The position numbers and the translations under genes were made by a program. Below, one piece after another: positions 20,835 through 30,403 of a DNA stretch of 64,000 nucleotides. Position 1 is the first letter of the stretch; each line of letters begins with the position of its first letter. The DNA is taken from contig NZ_LR130844.1 in the NCBI RefSeq assembly GCF_900626155.1, positions 186,001 through 250,000 of the forward strand, in the 5' to 3' direction. The DNA is from Anaerococcus vaginimassiliensis (GTDB lineage Bacteria; Bacillota; Clostridia; Tissierellales; Peptoniphilaceae). A model generated the notes under the pieces. It saw only the letters and a program-made list of their open reading frames with translations. It made no database searches and was not told where the DNA came from.

Positions 20835-23800
20835 TTAATTTCCTTCGTTTGTTTCTTCAGTTTCTTCTAGGTTATCCTCATCATCGACAACAGGTGTTAG
20901 TGAATCTTGACTTCTTCCGTATTCTGCATTGTTAAAATCATCTGTTGATTGATTTGTATCGGATGAATCAACCTTTAGATCAAAATATTTTGCAATAATA
21001 TCTCTCATGATTGGAGAAGCATTATAACTTTTGTCTCCTTGGGTTATGATAACTGAAACGGCTATTTCCGGATCATCATAAGGAGCAAATCCAATCATCC
21101 AAGCATATGGTTCGTAATCAGATCCATCTTCATTTTCTCCTTCAACCTCCGCTGTACCAGTTTTTACTCCTATATCAATTGGTAGTTTGCTAAGGGTAAA
21201 GTTATCTTTTGCAACAAGCATAGTTCCGTATTTGATATCTTCGAGATATTTAGGATCTTTTATGTCGATTTTGCTTGATTCTGGAACATTTTGGAATAAA
21301 ACTTCCTTAGAATCGTGGTTAGCAATCTTATCAATCAAGGTGAATTTGTTTAGATACCCACCATTACTTATAGCTGACACTACTCTATTCATCTGAAGTG
21401 GTGTATAGGAATTTTGACCTTGACCTATGACGATGTTTAACATATCTGTTATATCCCAGTTTGCTTGGTTCAGGTAGGTAAACTTGATTGTATCGGCAAG
21501 CCCTGCTATTTGTCCATCATATATGCCTTCTGCTTCATAGCCTCTTTCATCTAAGAAGTCTATTATTTTATCTCTAGTCCAAGCTTCTGGGTCATCAGCA
21601 AAATAAACAATATCTTCTATATCTTTTTTAAATTCATCTTTAGGCTTTTTGACTCCATCTTTGATAAAAGTAGCCAAGTTATTTTCCAGATATTTTCTAA
21701 GGATTGACTTAGTTACTTCTATTTTCTTTCCTATAGATGGAATATTTCCGTTAGCTTCTTGAGGAATATTGATCTCTATACCTGTAGTTTGATCGAGTCC
21801 TAGTTTTTCTGCAGCTACTCTTATATCATTTAGTTCTAGTTTTACCCCTAGAGTATCACCGTCTTTTGGGCTTTTTCCTAGAGCAAGTGTATAGAAATAA
21901 TAGTTACATGAATCTCTCAATGCTCCATATAGGTTTTCTTCACCATGAGTATTGCCTGTTTCTGTCCAGATTAGGCAAGAAAATCTTCTATTTCCTATAT
22001 CCATAAATCCATAACAATAATTTATAGAAAGTGGATCTAGTCCTTTTTCCAAAGCTGCAAGGCTTGATACTACCTTGAAGGTAGAACCCGGCATTACTGC
22101 TGTTTGACTTGCGATGTTTAACATAGGTCTTGGAACAAGTGGCCCTGCTCCTTCCTCAACTTGTAGGGATTCCCAATCGGAAGATGAAATTCCTGTTGAG
22201 AAAATATTTGGATCATATTGAGGATAGGATGCCATTGCTAGGACTTCTCCTGTTTTGACATTTGTAACTACAACTGCGCCACTTTCTGCATATGGAGCAG
22301 GTCTAATCGGAGTAAATGTTCCATACTCAGATTCATACGGAACCCCGCTCCTTATAGCTGCCAAGACTTCCTCTAGAGATTTTTCTGCCATCTCTTGGAG
22401 GTCTTTGTCTATAGTTAGGTAAACATCATCACCTGGTTCTGATGTAGATTGGGATATGGTCTGCTTTCTGTTACCATTAGAATCAACTGTAACTAGAGAT
22501 CTACCATTTTTACCCTTTAGGTTATCTTCGTAGGATTCTTCAATACCCGTTTTTCCTATGACCTCATCTCTTAGATATCCTCTCTCATTTACATATTTGT
22601 CTAGCTCATCACCGGTTGCAATTGGCCCCATATATCCCAAGACATGACTTGCCAAATACCTATTTGGATAATGTCTAATTGGAATAGTATCAACTACAAT
22701 ACCTGCTGACCTGTCGATTTTTTCTTCGATTTTTAAAACTGTAGATTCGTCGATATTGTAGACAATATTTATAGGTCTATATCCGTAGTTACCTTGCATA
22801 TTTAATTTATTGTCAATTGTTAGAATACCAATCGCTTCGTGGTCGCTATATTTTTCTATATTATTTACTTTTTTAAGATAGGCTACGATTTTACTAGCAT
22901 CTTCTTCCTTTGATAAAAGGTCTACTATATCGTCTGTCTTGTTGGCCTTGTCTTTTTGAGCATAATAAGTGTAGAAATCTTTCTCATCTTTGACAAAGGT
23001 ATACATCCATTTATTAGGATCTTCGTCAGTTATATCTATATTTGGATATATATTATTTTTGGTGTTGGCATCTTGTGCCATATATTTTATTTCTTCTGAT
23101 AAAATAAGTTTCTTTAAAAGTCCCTTTTCATCAGCTAAATCTGCTAGAGCTTTTACAGGACTACCTGCTTGAGGATTTTTGTACCTAATTTCAACTGAAT
23201 AATTGTTTGCGTCATCTGTTTTTTCTGTTACAACTTCTGTTTCAAAGTTAGCATATATTCCCATATTTTCAAGTTGTTCTATAAGGATATTGGCTGGAAT
23301 AATATACTCACCATTATCATCTACACTTGCTTCTGTAAGTACATCTTCTATAGTTGAGTTTTTAACTATCTCAAAGAAGTCATCACTTGCTTTTGATTCT
23401 TTAGTTATATTTTCAAAAAGTTTGTGTAGTTTTGCCTTCTTTTCTAAGAAATCTTCGTCAGATTTTACAGCAAAATCTTTTATGGTTAGATCCTCTGTTA
23501 GGCCGTATTCTTCCAAGATATCATAGGCTAATTTTCTTGCGTGAGAGTTTTGAAGGATTGATGAAATAACTGATCTATCATTTCCAATCTCTTCTACTAT
23601 AACATCTACTGGATCTGAGTTTACACTTTTTCCTATTGATTTTAGTTTCTCACCAGCATTTTTCTTAAAGCTTATGGAAAGCTCACCATCTTCTTGGCTT
23701 ATATGGCAAGGAATATCTATTCCTCTCTTCTTTAGAGCAAGGAGAGCTGTATTTGCAGTTTCGTAATTAATATTATCTTTACTATAGGTTGAAACTATAA

Positions 23801-24263
23801 GATCTCTAACTAGGTCATTGTCGATTAGTAAATCAACTACATGATCCATTGGCATCTTTTTACTAGCAAAATAAGTTTTCTCATCCTTATATTCAAATGA
23901 ATTAAGCTTTATATTATAATCTTCGGTGTAATTTACACCATCTTCTTCTAGTATATCTACTAGTTTGGAAATATTTGCTATCTTTTTCTCATCATCTAGA
24001 CTTGTTAGTTGATCTTTGTAAAGTTGAACAGCAAAAGAAGGAATAGATGTGGCTAGCACTTTCCCATTCCTATCATATATGTTTCCACGACTAGCAATTT
24101 CGTCGACTTCCTTAACTTTTCTATTATCTGATAGGTCCCTGTAATAGTCACCTTGCACTAGCATTAGTTTGGCAAGTCTTATCCCTATTGCAAGAAAAAG
24201 AATTACAACTATAACTTGGACGGCAATCAGTCTTTTTTCTTTTATTCTTCTCAAATGAATCAC
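20835..24263 (-). CDS. mrdA: Penicillin-binding protein 2 (elongation transpeptidase), oversized
   Basis: A 1142-residue class B PBP, against about 600-700 normally. One N-terminal membrane helix (13-35), the RGNIYDRNGKVLA start of the dimerisation domain (about 58), then a pedestal about 370 residues longer than usual before RHYPNRYLASHVLGYMG (about 531). Transpeptidase motifs: STFK (Ser near 724), SCN (near 783) and KTGT (near 1032). Another insertion of about 70 charged residues lies between SCN and KTG. It cross-links peptidoglycan with MreBCD. The C-terminus is an acidic, Asn/Asp/Glu-rich tail. Confidence 0.9.
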   Translation of the reverse strand: MIHLRRIKEKRLIAVQVIVVILFLAIGIRLAKLMLVQGDYYRDLSDNRKVKEVDEIASRGNIYDRNGKVLATSIPSFAVQLYKDQLTSLDDEKKIANISKLVDILEEDGVNYTEDYNIKLNSFEYKDEKTYFASKKMPMDHVVDLLIDNDLVRDLIVSTYSKDNINYETANTALLALKKRGIDIPCHISQEDGELSISFKKNAGEKLKSIGKSVNSDPVDVIVEEIGNDRSVISSILQNSHARKLAYDILEEYGLTEDLTIKDFAVKSDEDFLEKKAKLHKLFENITKESKASDDFFEIVKNSTIEDVLTEASVDDNGEYIIPANILIEQLENMGIYANFETEVVTEKTDDANNYSVEIRYKNPQAGSPVKALADLADEKGLLKKLILSEEIKYMAQDANTKNNIYPNIDITDEDPNKWMYTFVKDEKDFYTYYAQKDKANKTDDIVDLLSKEEDASKIVAYLKKVNNIEKYSDHEAIGILTIDNKLNMQGNYGYRPINIVYNIDESTVLKIEEKIDRSAGIVVDTIPIRHYPNRYLASHVLGYMGPIATGDELDKYVNERGYLRDEVIGKTGIEESYEDNLKGKNGRSLVTVDSNGNRKQTISQSTSEPGDDVYLTIDKDLQEMAEKSLEEVLAAIRSGVPYESEYGTFTPIRPAPYAESGAVVVTNVKTGEVLAMASYPQYDPNIFSTGISSSDWESLQVEEGAGPLVPRPMLNIASQTAVMPGSTFKVVSSLAALEKGLDPLSINYCYGFMDIGNRRFSCLIWTETGNTHGEENLYGALRDSCNYYFYTLALGKSPKDGDTLGVKLELNDIRVAAEKLGLDQTTGIEINIPQEANGNIPSIGKKIEVTKSILRKYLENNLATFIKDGVKKPKDEFKKDIEDIVYFADDPEAWTRDKIIDFLDERGYEAEGIYDGQIAGLADTIKFTYLNQANWDITDMLNIVIGQGQNSYTPLQMNRVVSAISNGGYLNKFTLIDKIANHDSKEVLFQNVPESSKIDIKDPKYLEDIKYGTMLVAKDNFTLSKLPIDIGVKTGTAEVEGENEDGSDYEPYAWMIGFAPYDDPEIAVSVIITQGDKSYNASPIMRDIIAKYFDLKVDSSDTNQSTDDFNNAEYGRSQDSLTPVVDDEDNLEETEETNEGN

Positions 24264-24265
24264 CC

Positions 24266-24751
24266 TTATATTCTGTAAGTAGGAATGTACATGATTTTCT
24301 CTACTATTTTCTTATATATCATATATACTAGTCCGTTTAGGATAGCTTCTACTAATAGTCCCAAAGGTAGGTAGGCTAAAATACTTGCCTGAGATTTTCC
24401 TAGGATAAAATATAGTAAGGAAACTAGAATAAAGTTAAATAAACTAGCTACTATTGTTGTTATAGCACCGCTAAGTTTATCTTTAGGTAGTTTCAATGAA
24501 CCTACCACATAACCTATCAAATAATATGATAAGGCTCTAACTCCTATAAAACTTGTTAACAAGAAATCTTCCACTAGACCTACTATCAGTCCACTGTATC
24601 CGCCCTTCTTTGCACCAAGGTATTGGCCAATAGCGACAATTGCAGGTATTAGGATATTTACATTCGCTCCTAGGATATCAATTTTTGAAAATACTGAAGT
24701 TTGCAAGATAAATGATATCAAAAGCAAGATAAAAGTTTTAAATTTATTCAT
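24266..24751 (-). CDS. mreD: Rod shape-determining membrane protein MreD
   Basis: A 161-residue integral membrane protein with about five hydrophobic segments (FILLLISFILQTSVFSKIDI; VNILIPAIVAIGQYLGAKKG; GLIVGLVEDFLL). The length and placement between mreC and PBP2 identify it. It belongs to the elongasome. It overlaps mreC by 8 nt. Confidence 0.88.
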   Translation of the reverse strand: MNKFKTFILLLISFILQTSVFSKIDILGANVNILIPAIVAIGQYLGAKKGGYSGLIVGLVEDFLLTSFIGVRALSYYLIGYVVGSLKLPKDKLSGAITTIVASLFNFILVSLLYFILGKSQASILAYLPLGLLVEAILNGLVYMIYKKIVEKIMYIPTYRI

Positions 24752-25637
24752 CTATTTCTCCTTGGTAATTTTCATTTTCTACAACTTCGTCGACATTATA
24801 TTGGTCTGTCTTTTTTAGAATCAAAACCCTGTACAAGTGAGAGAAATCTACTGGTGAGTTTAGAGTTATATTTTTCTTTAGGGCATCTTGGCTCATAGTC
24901 ACATTTGATACTGTTCCTATGTATATGCCCTCAGGATAAACTCCACCAAGTCCACTTGTCAAAAGGACATCTTTAGCTTCTACCTCACTGTCTACATCTA
25001 ACATGTATCCTTGGATAGTCTTTTGAGTAAACCTATCTATAACACCGTAATCACCACTTTTGGAGTTTACAAATGAAACATCATTGGATTTAGAATTTAT
25101 AGTTTCTACTCTGGCTGTTGTTTGATAAACTTCAGTTACTTTTCCAACAAGACCTGTATAATAATTTGAATCTCCTACAGCTTGGAGGATTATGTCGTTA
25201 ACTTCAATCCCATCATTCTTACCCTTATCTATAGTGAAATTTTGAGTCATAGAATTGGAATCTGTATTTACAACATTTGCCTTCATATACTCGTTCTCAC
25301 TTGATTCTAGGGCGTTTTTTTCACTTTCCAGAAAATCTTTTTGAGCTATAATTTTATTTAGCTTAGCATTTTCAATCTCCAAAGCCTTGTTCTCTTCTTC
25401 TAGCTTTTCTACAGCAGCTCTTGTTTCTTTAGATCCAAAAGATCTTTCTACTTGCTCTTTGATGGCAGATGAAACAGAGTATGTTACTTTTTCTACTGGA
25501 GAAAAAACTGTGTTAGCTATGTCAGATCCCTTCTCATTTAATTGTTTTGTCTGAGAGGATATAGCTATAGTTATCAAAAGAATAGAAACTGTTGCTATAA
25601 ATCCTTTGTTGTTTTTTTTCTTTCTTCTATATGCCAT
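24744..25637 (-). CDS. mreC: Rod shape-determining protein MreC
   Basis: A 297-residue protein with one N-terminal membrane anchor (FIATVSILLITIAISS), a coiled coil (about 68-108) and the MreC beta-barrel core (NFTIDKGKNDGIEVNDIILQ, GLVGKVTEVYQTTARVETI, TSGLGGVYPEGIYIGTV). It links MreB to PBP2 outside the membrane. Confidence 0.92.
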   Translation of the reverse strand: MAYRRKKKNNKGFIATVSILLITIAISSQTKQLNEKGSDIANTVFSPVEKVTYSVSSAIKEQVERSFGSKETRAAVEKLEEENKALEIENAKLNKIIAQKDFLESEKNALESSENEYMKANVVNTDSNSMTQNFTIDKGKNDGIEVNDIILQAVGDSNYYTGLVGKVTEVYQTTARVETINSKSNDVSFVNSKSGDYGVIDRFTQKTIQGYMLDVDSEVEAKDVLLTSGLGGVYPEGIYIGTVSNVTMSQDALKKNITLNSPVDFSHLYRVLILKKTDQYNVDEVVENENYQGEIDE

Positions 25638-25643
25638 ACTAAC

Positions 25644-26654
25644 CTACTTACGATACTTTACAAATCTATCTGGATCATCTAGGATAATACCTGCACCCTT
25701 TATTGCATCGGCAATTGGATCTTCAGATAAACTAACAGCAAGGCCTAATCTTTCAGCTATGTATTCTTTGATTCCCTTTAGATTAGCTAGTCCACCTGTT
25801 AGATATATTCCGTTTTTTCTAATATCTGAACTAATTTCAGGAGGAGTCTTTTCCATTACTTCATAAACCATATCCACCACCATATTACTATAAGGCATAA
25901 TACAATCTATCAAGTTCTCACTTGATACGCTCACTGTTTTTGGCATAGCTGTTTCCAAATCCCTACCATCAACTTTCATTGATAGTTTTTTATCTTTTAC
26001 TTTCAAGCTTACAATGGTATTTTTAACTTCTTCAGCTGTATTTTTACCAATTTCTAATGATAATTTTTCTCTAAAATAAGTAACAATCTCATCATCTATA
26101 AAATCTCCGCCCTTGTTTATAGACTTATTTGTTATGACTCCATTTAGTGATATGACAGATGCTTCGCTTACTCCGCCACCTAGGTTTAAGATAAGATTTC
26201 CTATTGGCTCATCTGGGTTTAAATCCATGCCATATGCTGCAGCTAAAGATTCATCTACTAATATTACATCCCTACTTCCAGCATGAAGGGCAGCATCTTC
26301 TACGGCTCTTGCTTGGATATCAGTTATGCCAGATGGAACACAGATAACAACTTTTGGTTGAAGTATAGAAAATCCACTGTTGATTTTCTTAAAGAAATAG
26401 TCTAACATAGCCTCTGTTAGGTTAAAGTCTGTAATCACACCATTTTCAATAGGTTTAACTATATGAATATTTTCATGGGTTTTGCCTAACATTTGTTTAG
26501 CTTCGTCACCAATAGCTAAAACTTTTGTATTATTTTCGTCCAAAAGCAGAAAAGATGGTTCCTTACAAATAAGGCCCTCACCTTTTTTATATAACAATAT
26601 ATTGCTTGTTCCAAGATCTATTGCAAAATCAGAAGCAATAATTCTAAAATTCAT
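25644..26654 (-). CDS. mreB: Cell shape actin homologue MreB
   Basis: A 336-residue actin-fold ATPase. Phosphate 1 loop AIDLGTSNILLYKKG (residues 12 on), connecting motif DVILVDESLAAAYGMDL, phosphate 2 LILNLGGGVSEASVI and adenosine motif IYLTGGLANLKGI. It differs from typical MreB in details (LYKKGEGLICKEPSFL), so it may be a diverged paralogue. Notable because cocci of this group are not rod-shaped. Confidence 0.92.
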   Translation of the reverse strand: MNFRIIASDFAIDLGTSNILLYKKGEGLICKEPSFLLLDENNTKVLAIGDEAKQMLGKTHENIHIVKPIENGVITDFNLTEAMLDYFFKKINSGFSILQPKVVICVPSGITDIQARAVEDAALHAGSRDVILVDESLAAAYGMDLNPDEPIGNLILNLGGGVSEASVISLNGVITNKSINKGGDFIDDEIVTYFREKLSLEIGKNTAEEVKNTIVSLKVKDKKLSMKVDGRDLETAMPKTVSVSSENLIDCIMPYSNMVVDMVYEVMEKTPPEISSDIRKNGIYLTGGLANLKGIKEYIAERLGLAVSLSEDPIADAIKGAGIILDDPDRFVKYRK

Positions 26655-26666
26655 AATTTATACCTC

Positions 26667-27350
26667 TTAAATATTTCCTTCTTTTTTAAAACTATAAAAA
26701 TCATCCCTACCTATAATTATATGGTCTAATACTCCTATATCTAGGATATCTCCAGCTTCTTTTAACCTTTTCGTAATGTGATAATCCTCCATGGAAGGGG
26801 CTGGGTTGCCGCTTGGATGATTATGGATTAATATAACAGACTTGGCTGATTTTTTGATAGCTGGCTTAAAAACTTCCCTAGGATTAACTATGGTTGAGGA
26901 TAAATCTCCAACAGAAATTGTATCTGTTGATATTATAACATTTTTGCAATCCAAAAGAATTATTACAAAATGTTCTTTCTTCTTAAATCTTAGCGAATCT
27001 TTCATGTAATCGTAGACATCGATACTTGAAGTTATCGTCTTTATTTTTCTCTTGATAACTTTATCATTTATCCTCTTTCCAAGCTGAAGGGAGGCGACAA
27101 TCTTAGTCGCCTTTGCAGCTTTTATCCCTTCTATCTTAACTAATTCATCAACTTCTATCTCTAAAAGCTCTTCATAGCTAAAGGTATCTAGAATCTCCTT
27201 GGAAAGTTCAATCACATTCTTTTTCTTACTGCCAGTAGAAATAATGACAGCCAAAAGCTCCTCATCTGACAAAGATTCGTAGCCTTCTCTTATCATCTTC
27301 TCTCTTGGCCTATCAGAAATATCTAAGTCCTTAATTTTCTTTGTTTCCAT
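26667..27350 (-). CDS. radC: RadC/JAB-domain protein
   Basis: A 227-residue protein with the UPF0758 helix-hairpin-helix N-terminus (RPREKMIREGYESLSDEELL, then IEGIKAAKATKIVA) and a C-terminal JAMM metalloprotease-like domain with LIHNHPSGNPAPSMED. The old name RadC reflects a disproved repair role; the true activity is unknown. It sits directly upstream of mreB, a common arrangement, and overlaps the Gx transporter gene by 20 nt. Confidence 0.92.
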   Translation of the reverse strand: METKKIKDLDISDRPREKMIREGYESLSDEELLAVIISTGSKKKNVIELSKEILDTFSYEELLEIEVDELVKIEGIKAAKATKIVASLQLGKRINDKVIKRKIKTITSSIDVYDYMKDSLRFKKKEHFVIILLDCKNVIISTDTISVGDLSSTIVNPREVFKPAIKKSAKSVILIHNHPSGNPAPSMEDYHITKRLKEAGDILDIGVLDHIIIGRDDFYSFKKEGNI

Positions 27351-27864
27351 AATATTTACTTATCCCAATTTTTTCCATGTGTTTAATAATATAGTTAGAA
27401 CTTAAACCTACAAAAAAACCACTAAAGGTTCCTATAAATACTAGGAGAGGAAAATAGTAATACATCTTTATATTTCCCATAACAAAGGCTGCAACTAAGA
27501 TTTGACCAAAGTTATGGAAAAATGCCCCTATCTCACTTACTCCTATAAAGGAAAGGCTTTTATCTAAAAACTTTAAGCTTATATGCATAGAAATTGTGGC
27601 AAGAATTGCTCCCATCGCTGAAAAGAAAAATGAAGTTACCATGCCAGTTGCAAGAACTAGCAAAAATGACTTCAAAATTCCAATCGCAAGACCCGCCTTT
27701 AATCCATAAAAATACAAGCTAACTAACAATACTATATTAGAAAGTCCAAGTTTTGCACCTGGAATTGGAATAGGTAAGGGGATATAATGCTCTATCAAAG
27801 AAATGGCAAGTGCCATAGCTGTTAATAAAGCAAGATTTGTAATTTTTCTTACATTTGTTTTCAT
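27331..27864 (-). CDS. Gx transporter family membrane protein
   Basis: A 177-residue integral membrane protein with five or six helices (LALLTAMALAISLIEHYIPL; LGLSNIVLLVSLYFYGLKAG). The family (often annotated heptaprenyl diphosphate synthase component I) resembles ECF-type substrate-binding subunits; the name Gx reflects conserved Gly. It frequently lies next to a NusG-II protein and rnf or apbE genes, suggesting a link to flavin transfer or quinone chemistry outside the membrane. Confidence 0.8.
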   Translation of the reverse strand: MKTNVRKITNLALLTAMALAISLIEHYIPLPIPIPGAKLGLSNIVLLVSLYFYGLKAGLAIGILKSFLLVLATGMVTSFFFSAMGAILATISMHISLKFLDKSLSFIGVSEIGAFFHNFGQILVAAFVMGNIKMYYYFPLLVFIGTFSGFFVGLSSNYIIKHMEKIGISKYYGNKEN

Positions 27865-28250
27865 CTGATCACCTTATCTATGTTATCTTCTCTACTATCC
27901 GCTCCATCACTAGAATAAACCTCAAGGAATAGTCTATTTGGCAGACAAATTATAGTTTCACCTACATCGTGGATTGGTGACATATGAGTACAAATTTGAT
28001 CTTGGCAATCAGCATCTGAAACATATGCTTTCCCATCCTTTATTTTAACTATGTTATAGTGACCTCCATAAGAAATCTTAAATTCTTGGTCCTTATCCAA
28101 AGGCACTTCCTTAATAATTTTAGAATCCTGCTCTATTCTTAGGATATTTCCTCTATTTTGGGAGGTTATCTTAGAAATGATAAAAGAAAAAGCTAGGGAA
28201 AAAATTAATAAGAATCCTATAACAAATATATCACCTTTTTTAATTTTCAT
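27861..28250 (-). CDS. NusG domain II exported protein
   Basis: Start at the ATG at 28,250 behind GAGGTGTAAA. The 129-residue protein has an N-terminal membrane anchor (IFVIGFLLIFSLAFSFIIS) and a C-terminal NusG-II domain with DADCQDQICTHMSPIHDVGE and ICLPNRLFLEV; the two Cys of CQDQIC are conserved in the family. It is extracytoplasmic and probably handles redox or flavin chemistry with the adjacent Gx transporter and Rnf. It is the first gene of the mre operon. Confidence 0.8.
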   Translation of the reverse strand: MKIKKGDIFVIGFLLIFSLAFSFIISKITSQNRGNILRIEQDSKIIKEVPLDKDQEFKISYGGHYNIVKIKDGKAYVSDADCQDQICTHMSPIHDVGETIICLPNRLFLEVYSSDGADSREDNIDKVIR

Positions 28251-28309
28251 TTTACACCTCACTCTTTAGTCTATCATTTTAATTACTAAATTGTCAATTT
28301 TAGACAAAG

Positions 28310-28336
28310 AAAAACAGCATAACAAATTACGCTGTC
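28310..28336 (-). terminator. Terminator of the rnf operon
   Basis: Minus-strand ACAGCGTAA-TTTG-TTATGCTGT followed by TTTTTC, nine bases past the rnfB stop. Confidence 0.85.
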
Positions 28337-28344
28337 TCTTAACT

Positions 28345-29148
28345 TTATTCAAATATCTCAATACATTTGTTTGGACATTTTTCCGCTGCTTGTTTTAATA
28401 ATTCTGGATCAAATTCATTGCCGATTTGCTCAACTGACAAGAAATTGTCCATAGCAAATGCTTCTGGATAAGTTTTTGCACATATTGTACAACCTATACA
28501 AGAATTCTTACAATTGTTTCTTGCATCCTTACCCTTGTCATGGCTTGAACACAATACAACTTGTTTTTGGCTGAAAGGAACTAGTGTGATAATATTCTTT
28601 GGACATGTTGCAACGCATTTTCCACAGGCCACACATTTTTCTCTATCAACAACAGCTACGCCGTCTTTGACATGAATTGCATCAAATGGACAAACTTTCT
28701 CACATGATCCGCATCCTACACAACCGTAGTTACAAGCTTTCTTGCCGCCGAATAGGGCAATCTGTGCTCTACAATCTTCAAGTCCTGAATATTCGTAAAG
28801 GTCTTTTGCTGCTTCACAAGTTCCGTCACATTTTACAACTGCAACTTTTCTATCAGATCCGCCTGCTGATTCAACTCCCATAACAGCTGCCACTGCATCT
28901 GTAGTTGCTTTACCACCGATAGCACAAGCGTCAACTGGTGCTTCTCCTTTTGCTATAGCTGCTGCAAGTCCATCACATCCAGGGAAACCACAAGCACCGC
29001 AGTTTGCACCTGGTAGGGCATTTCTTACTTCTTGTTCTTTAACTGATTTTTCTACATGGAATTTTTCACTAACAAAGCCTAGGGCGATAGCAAAAACAAA
29101 TCCCAAGATAGCCAAAACGGCTACAGGTATAATTATTGTTTGTACCAT
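28345..29148 (-). CDS. rnfB: Rnf complex subunit RnfB (iron-sulfur)
   Basis: A 267-residue electron-transfer subunit. N-terminal membrane helix (5-28), then the 4Fe-4S domain CGACGFPGCDGLAAA...C (about 47-75), and ferredoxin motifs CVGCGSCEKVCP (about 148) and CVACGKCVATCP (about 172). A third motif, NSCIGCTICAKTYP (about 218), has Tyr where the fourth Cys is normally found. RnfB passes electrons from ferredoxin to the membrane complex. Last gene of rnfCDGEAB. Confidence 0.95.
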   Translation of the reverse strand: MVQTIIIPVAVLAILGFVFAIALGFVSEKFHVEKSVKEQEVRNALPGANCGACGFPGCDGLAAAIAKGEAPVDACAIGGKATTDAVAAVMGVESAGGSDRKVAVVKCDGTCEAAKDLYEYSGLEDCRAQIALFGGKKACNYGCVGCGSCEKVCPFDAIHVKDGVAVVDREKCVACGKCVATCPKNIITLVPFSQKQVVLCSSHDKGKDARNNCKNSCIGCTICAKTYPEAFAMDNFLSVEQIGNEFDPELLKQAAEKCPNKCIEIFE

Positions 29149-29158
29149 GCTTTCCCTC

Positions 29159-29734
29159 CTATGCTAATCCTGCAAAACCCATAAAGGCAATTGCCATAAG
29201 TCCTAGTGTAACTAGTGTTATTGGCACACCTTTAAATGTTTCTGGTAATGAGTTATATTCAATTCTTTCTCTAATATATGCAAGAATCATTATTGCTAGC
29301 ATAAAACCAACAGATGCTGATAGTGCATAAACTATTGTTTCGATTAGAGTGTATGATGAATCAATAGCCTTTATTGCTACACCTAATACAACACAGTTTG
29401 TTGTGATTAGTGGAAGAAATACTCCCAAAGCTCCGTATAAGGCTGGCATTGATTTTTTCATTACTGTTTCTACTGATTGTACTAAAGCTGCGATTACTAA
29501 TATAAATACAACTGTTTGTAAGAATCCGATATTTAGTGGATTTAATATGTAGTATTGAATTATCCAAGTTATGATTGAAGCAAGTGTTATAACGAATATT
29601 ACCGCTAAACCCATACCTCTAGCTGTATCTACCTTGCTTGTTACACCAAGGGCTGGGCAGATACCTAAGAATTGACCTAATACATAGTTACTTACAAATA
29701 TAGTTGCAATGATTATTGAAAATAGATTTGCCAT
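29159..29734 (-). CDS. rnfA: Rnf complex membrane subunit RnfA
   Basis: Start at the ATG at 29,734 behind GGAGATAAT; the open frame continues upstream into rnfE. The 191-residue protein has six membrane helices, beginning LFSIIIATIFVSNYVLGQFL and containing GICPALGV with the Cys that binds the membrane-embedded 2Fe-2S cluster together with its pair in RnfE. Confidence 0.93.
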   Translation of the reverse strand: MANLFSIIIATIFVSNYVLGQFLGICPALGVTSKVDTARGMGLAVIFVITLASIITWIIQYYILNPLNIGFLQTVVFILVIAALVQSVETVMKKSMPALYGALGVFLPLITTNCVVLGVAIKAIDSSYTLIETIVYALSASVGFMLAIMILAYIRERIEYNSLPETFKGVPITLVTLGLMAIAFMGFAGLA

Positions 29735-29747
29735 ATTATCTCCTATC

Positions 29748-30395
29748 TTATTTTCTCTTCTTTGAAATAGCATTAAATGCTGCAACTAACATACCAAGTA
29801 CTATAAATGATGATGCTGGTTGTTGTAAGAATCCAATTGTATATGCTTCTGGAATTATTGTTTTTCCTAAAAGTGTTCCTGCTCCAAGTAGCTCTCTAAA
29901 GAAAGCTATTAGTGAGATTGCAAATGTATAACCAAGTCCTTGACCAATACCATCAACTATTGATGCAACAGGTCCATGGCTTGATGCAAAACCTTCTGCA
30001 CGAGCAAGGATCAAACAGTTTACAACTATAAGTGGGATAAATATTCCCAAAGATTCATCTAATGCTGGCAAATAAGCTTTGATTGCCATTTGTACCATTG
30101 TTACGAAACCTGCTATGATTACTATGAAGGCAGGAATTCTTATTTCATCTGAAATGAAATTTCTAAGTAGGGATATAACTAAGTTACTCATCACAACTAC
30201 AAATATTACAGCAGCCCCCATACCAAAGGCATTTGTCAAAGTTGAAGATATAGCTAAAGCTGAACACATACCTACAGTTTGAACAAATACAGGGTTATTT
30301 GAGAAAATCCCTTCTTTAAATACTTTTCCTAAGTTTTCCTTAGGCGCCTTTTTCTCTTTTTTATTTTCAATAGGCTTTTCTATTTGTTTTTCCAT
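29748..30395 (-). CDS. rnfE: Rnf complex membrane subunit RnfE
   Basis: A 215-residue paralogue of RnfA in inverted topology. After a charged cytoplasmic N-terminus (1-22, many Lys/Glu) come VQTVGMCSALAISSTLTNAF and further helices; the Cys in GMCSAL corresponds to the shared iron-sulfur site. It starts 8 nt after the rnfG stop. Confidence 0.93.
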   Translation of the reverse strand: MEKQIEKPIENKKEKKAPKENLGKVFKEGIFSNNPVFVQTVGMCSALAISSTLTNAFGMGAAVIFVVVMSNLVISLLRNFISDEIRIPAFIVIIAGFVTMVQMAIKAYLPALDESLGIFIPLIVVNCLILARAEGFASSHGPVASIVDGIGQGLGYTFAISLIAFFRELLGAGTLLGKTIIPEAYTIGFLQQPASSFIVLGMLVAAFNAISKKRK

Positions 30396-30403
30396 AATAT
30401 CTC

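Noticed and set aside
22990-23526. Plus-strand open frames of 60-107 codons inside the PBP2 gene
   Set aside because: They are shadows opposite a long conserved gene with Ser/Leu-rich composition typical of antisense frames.
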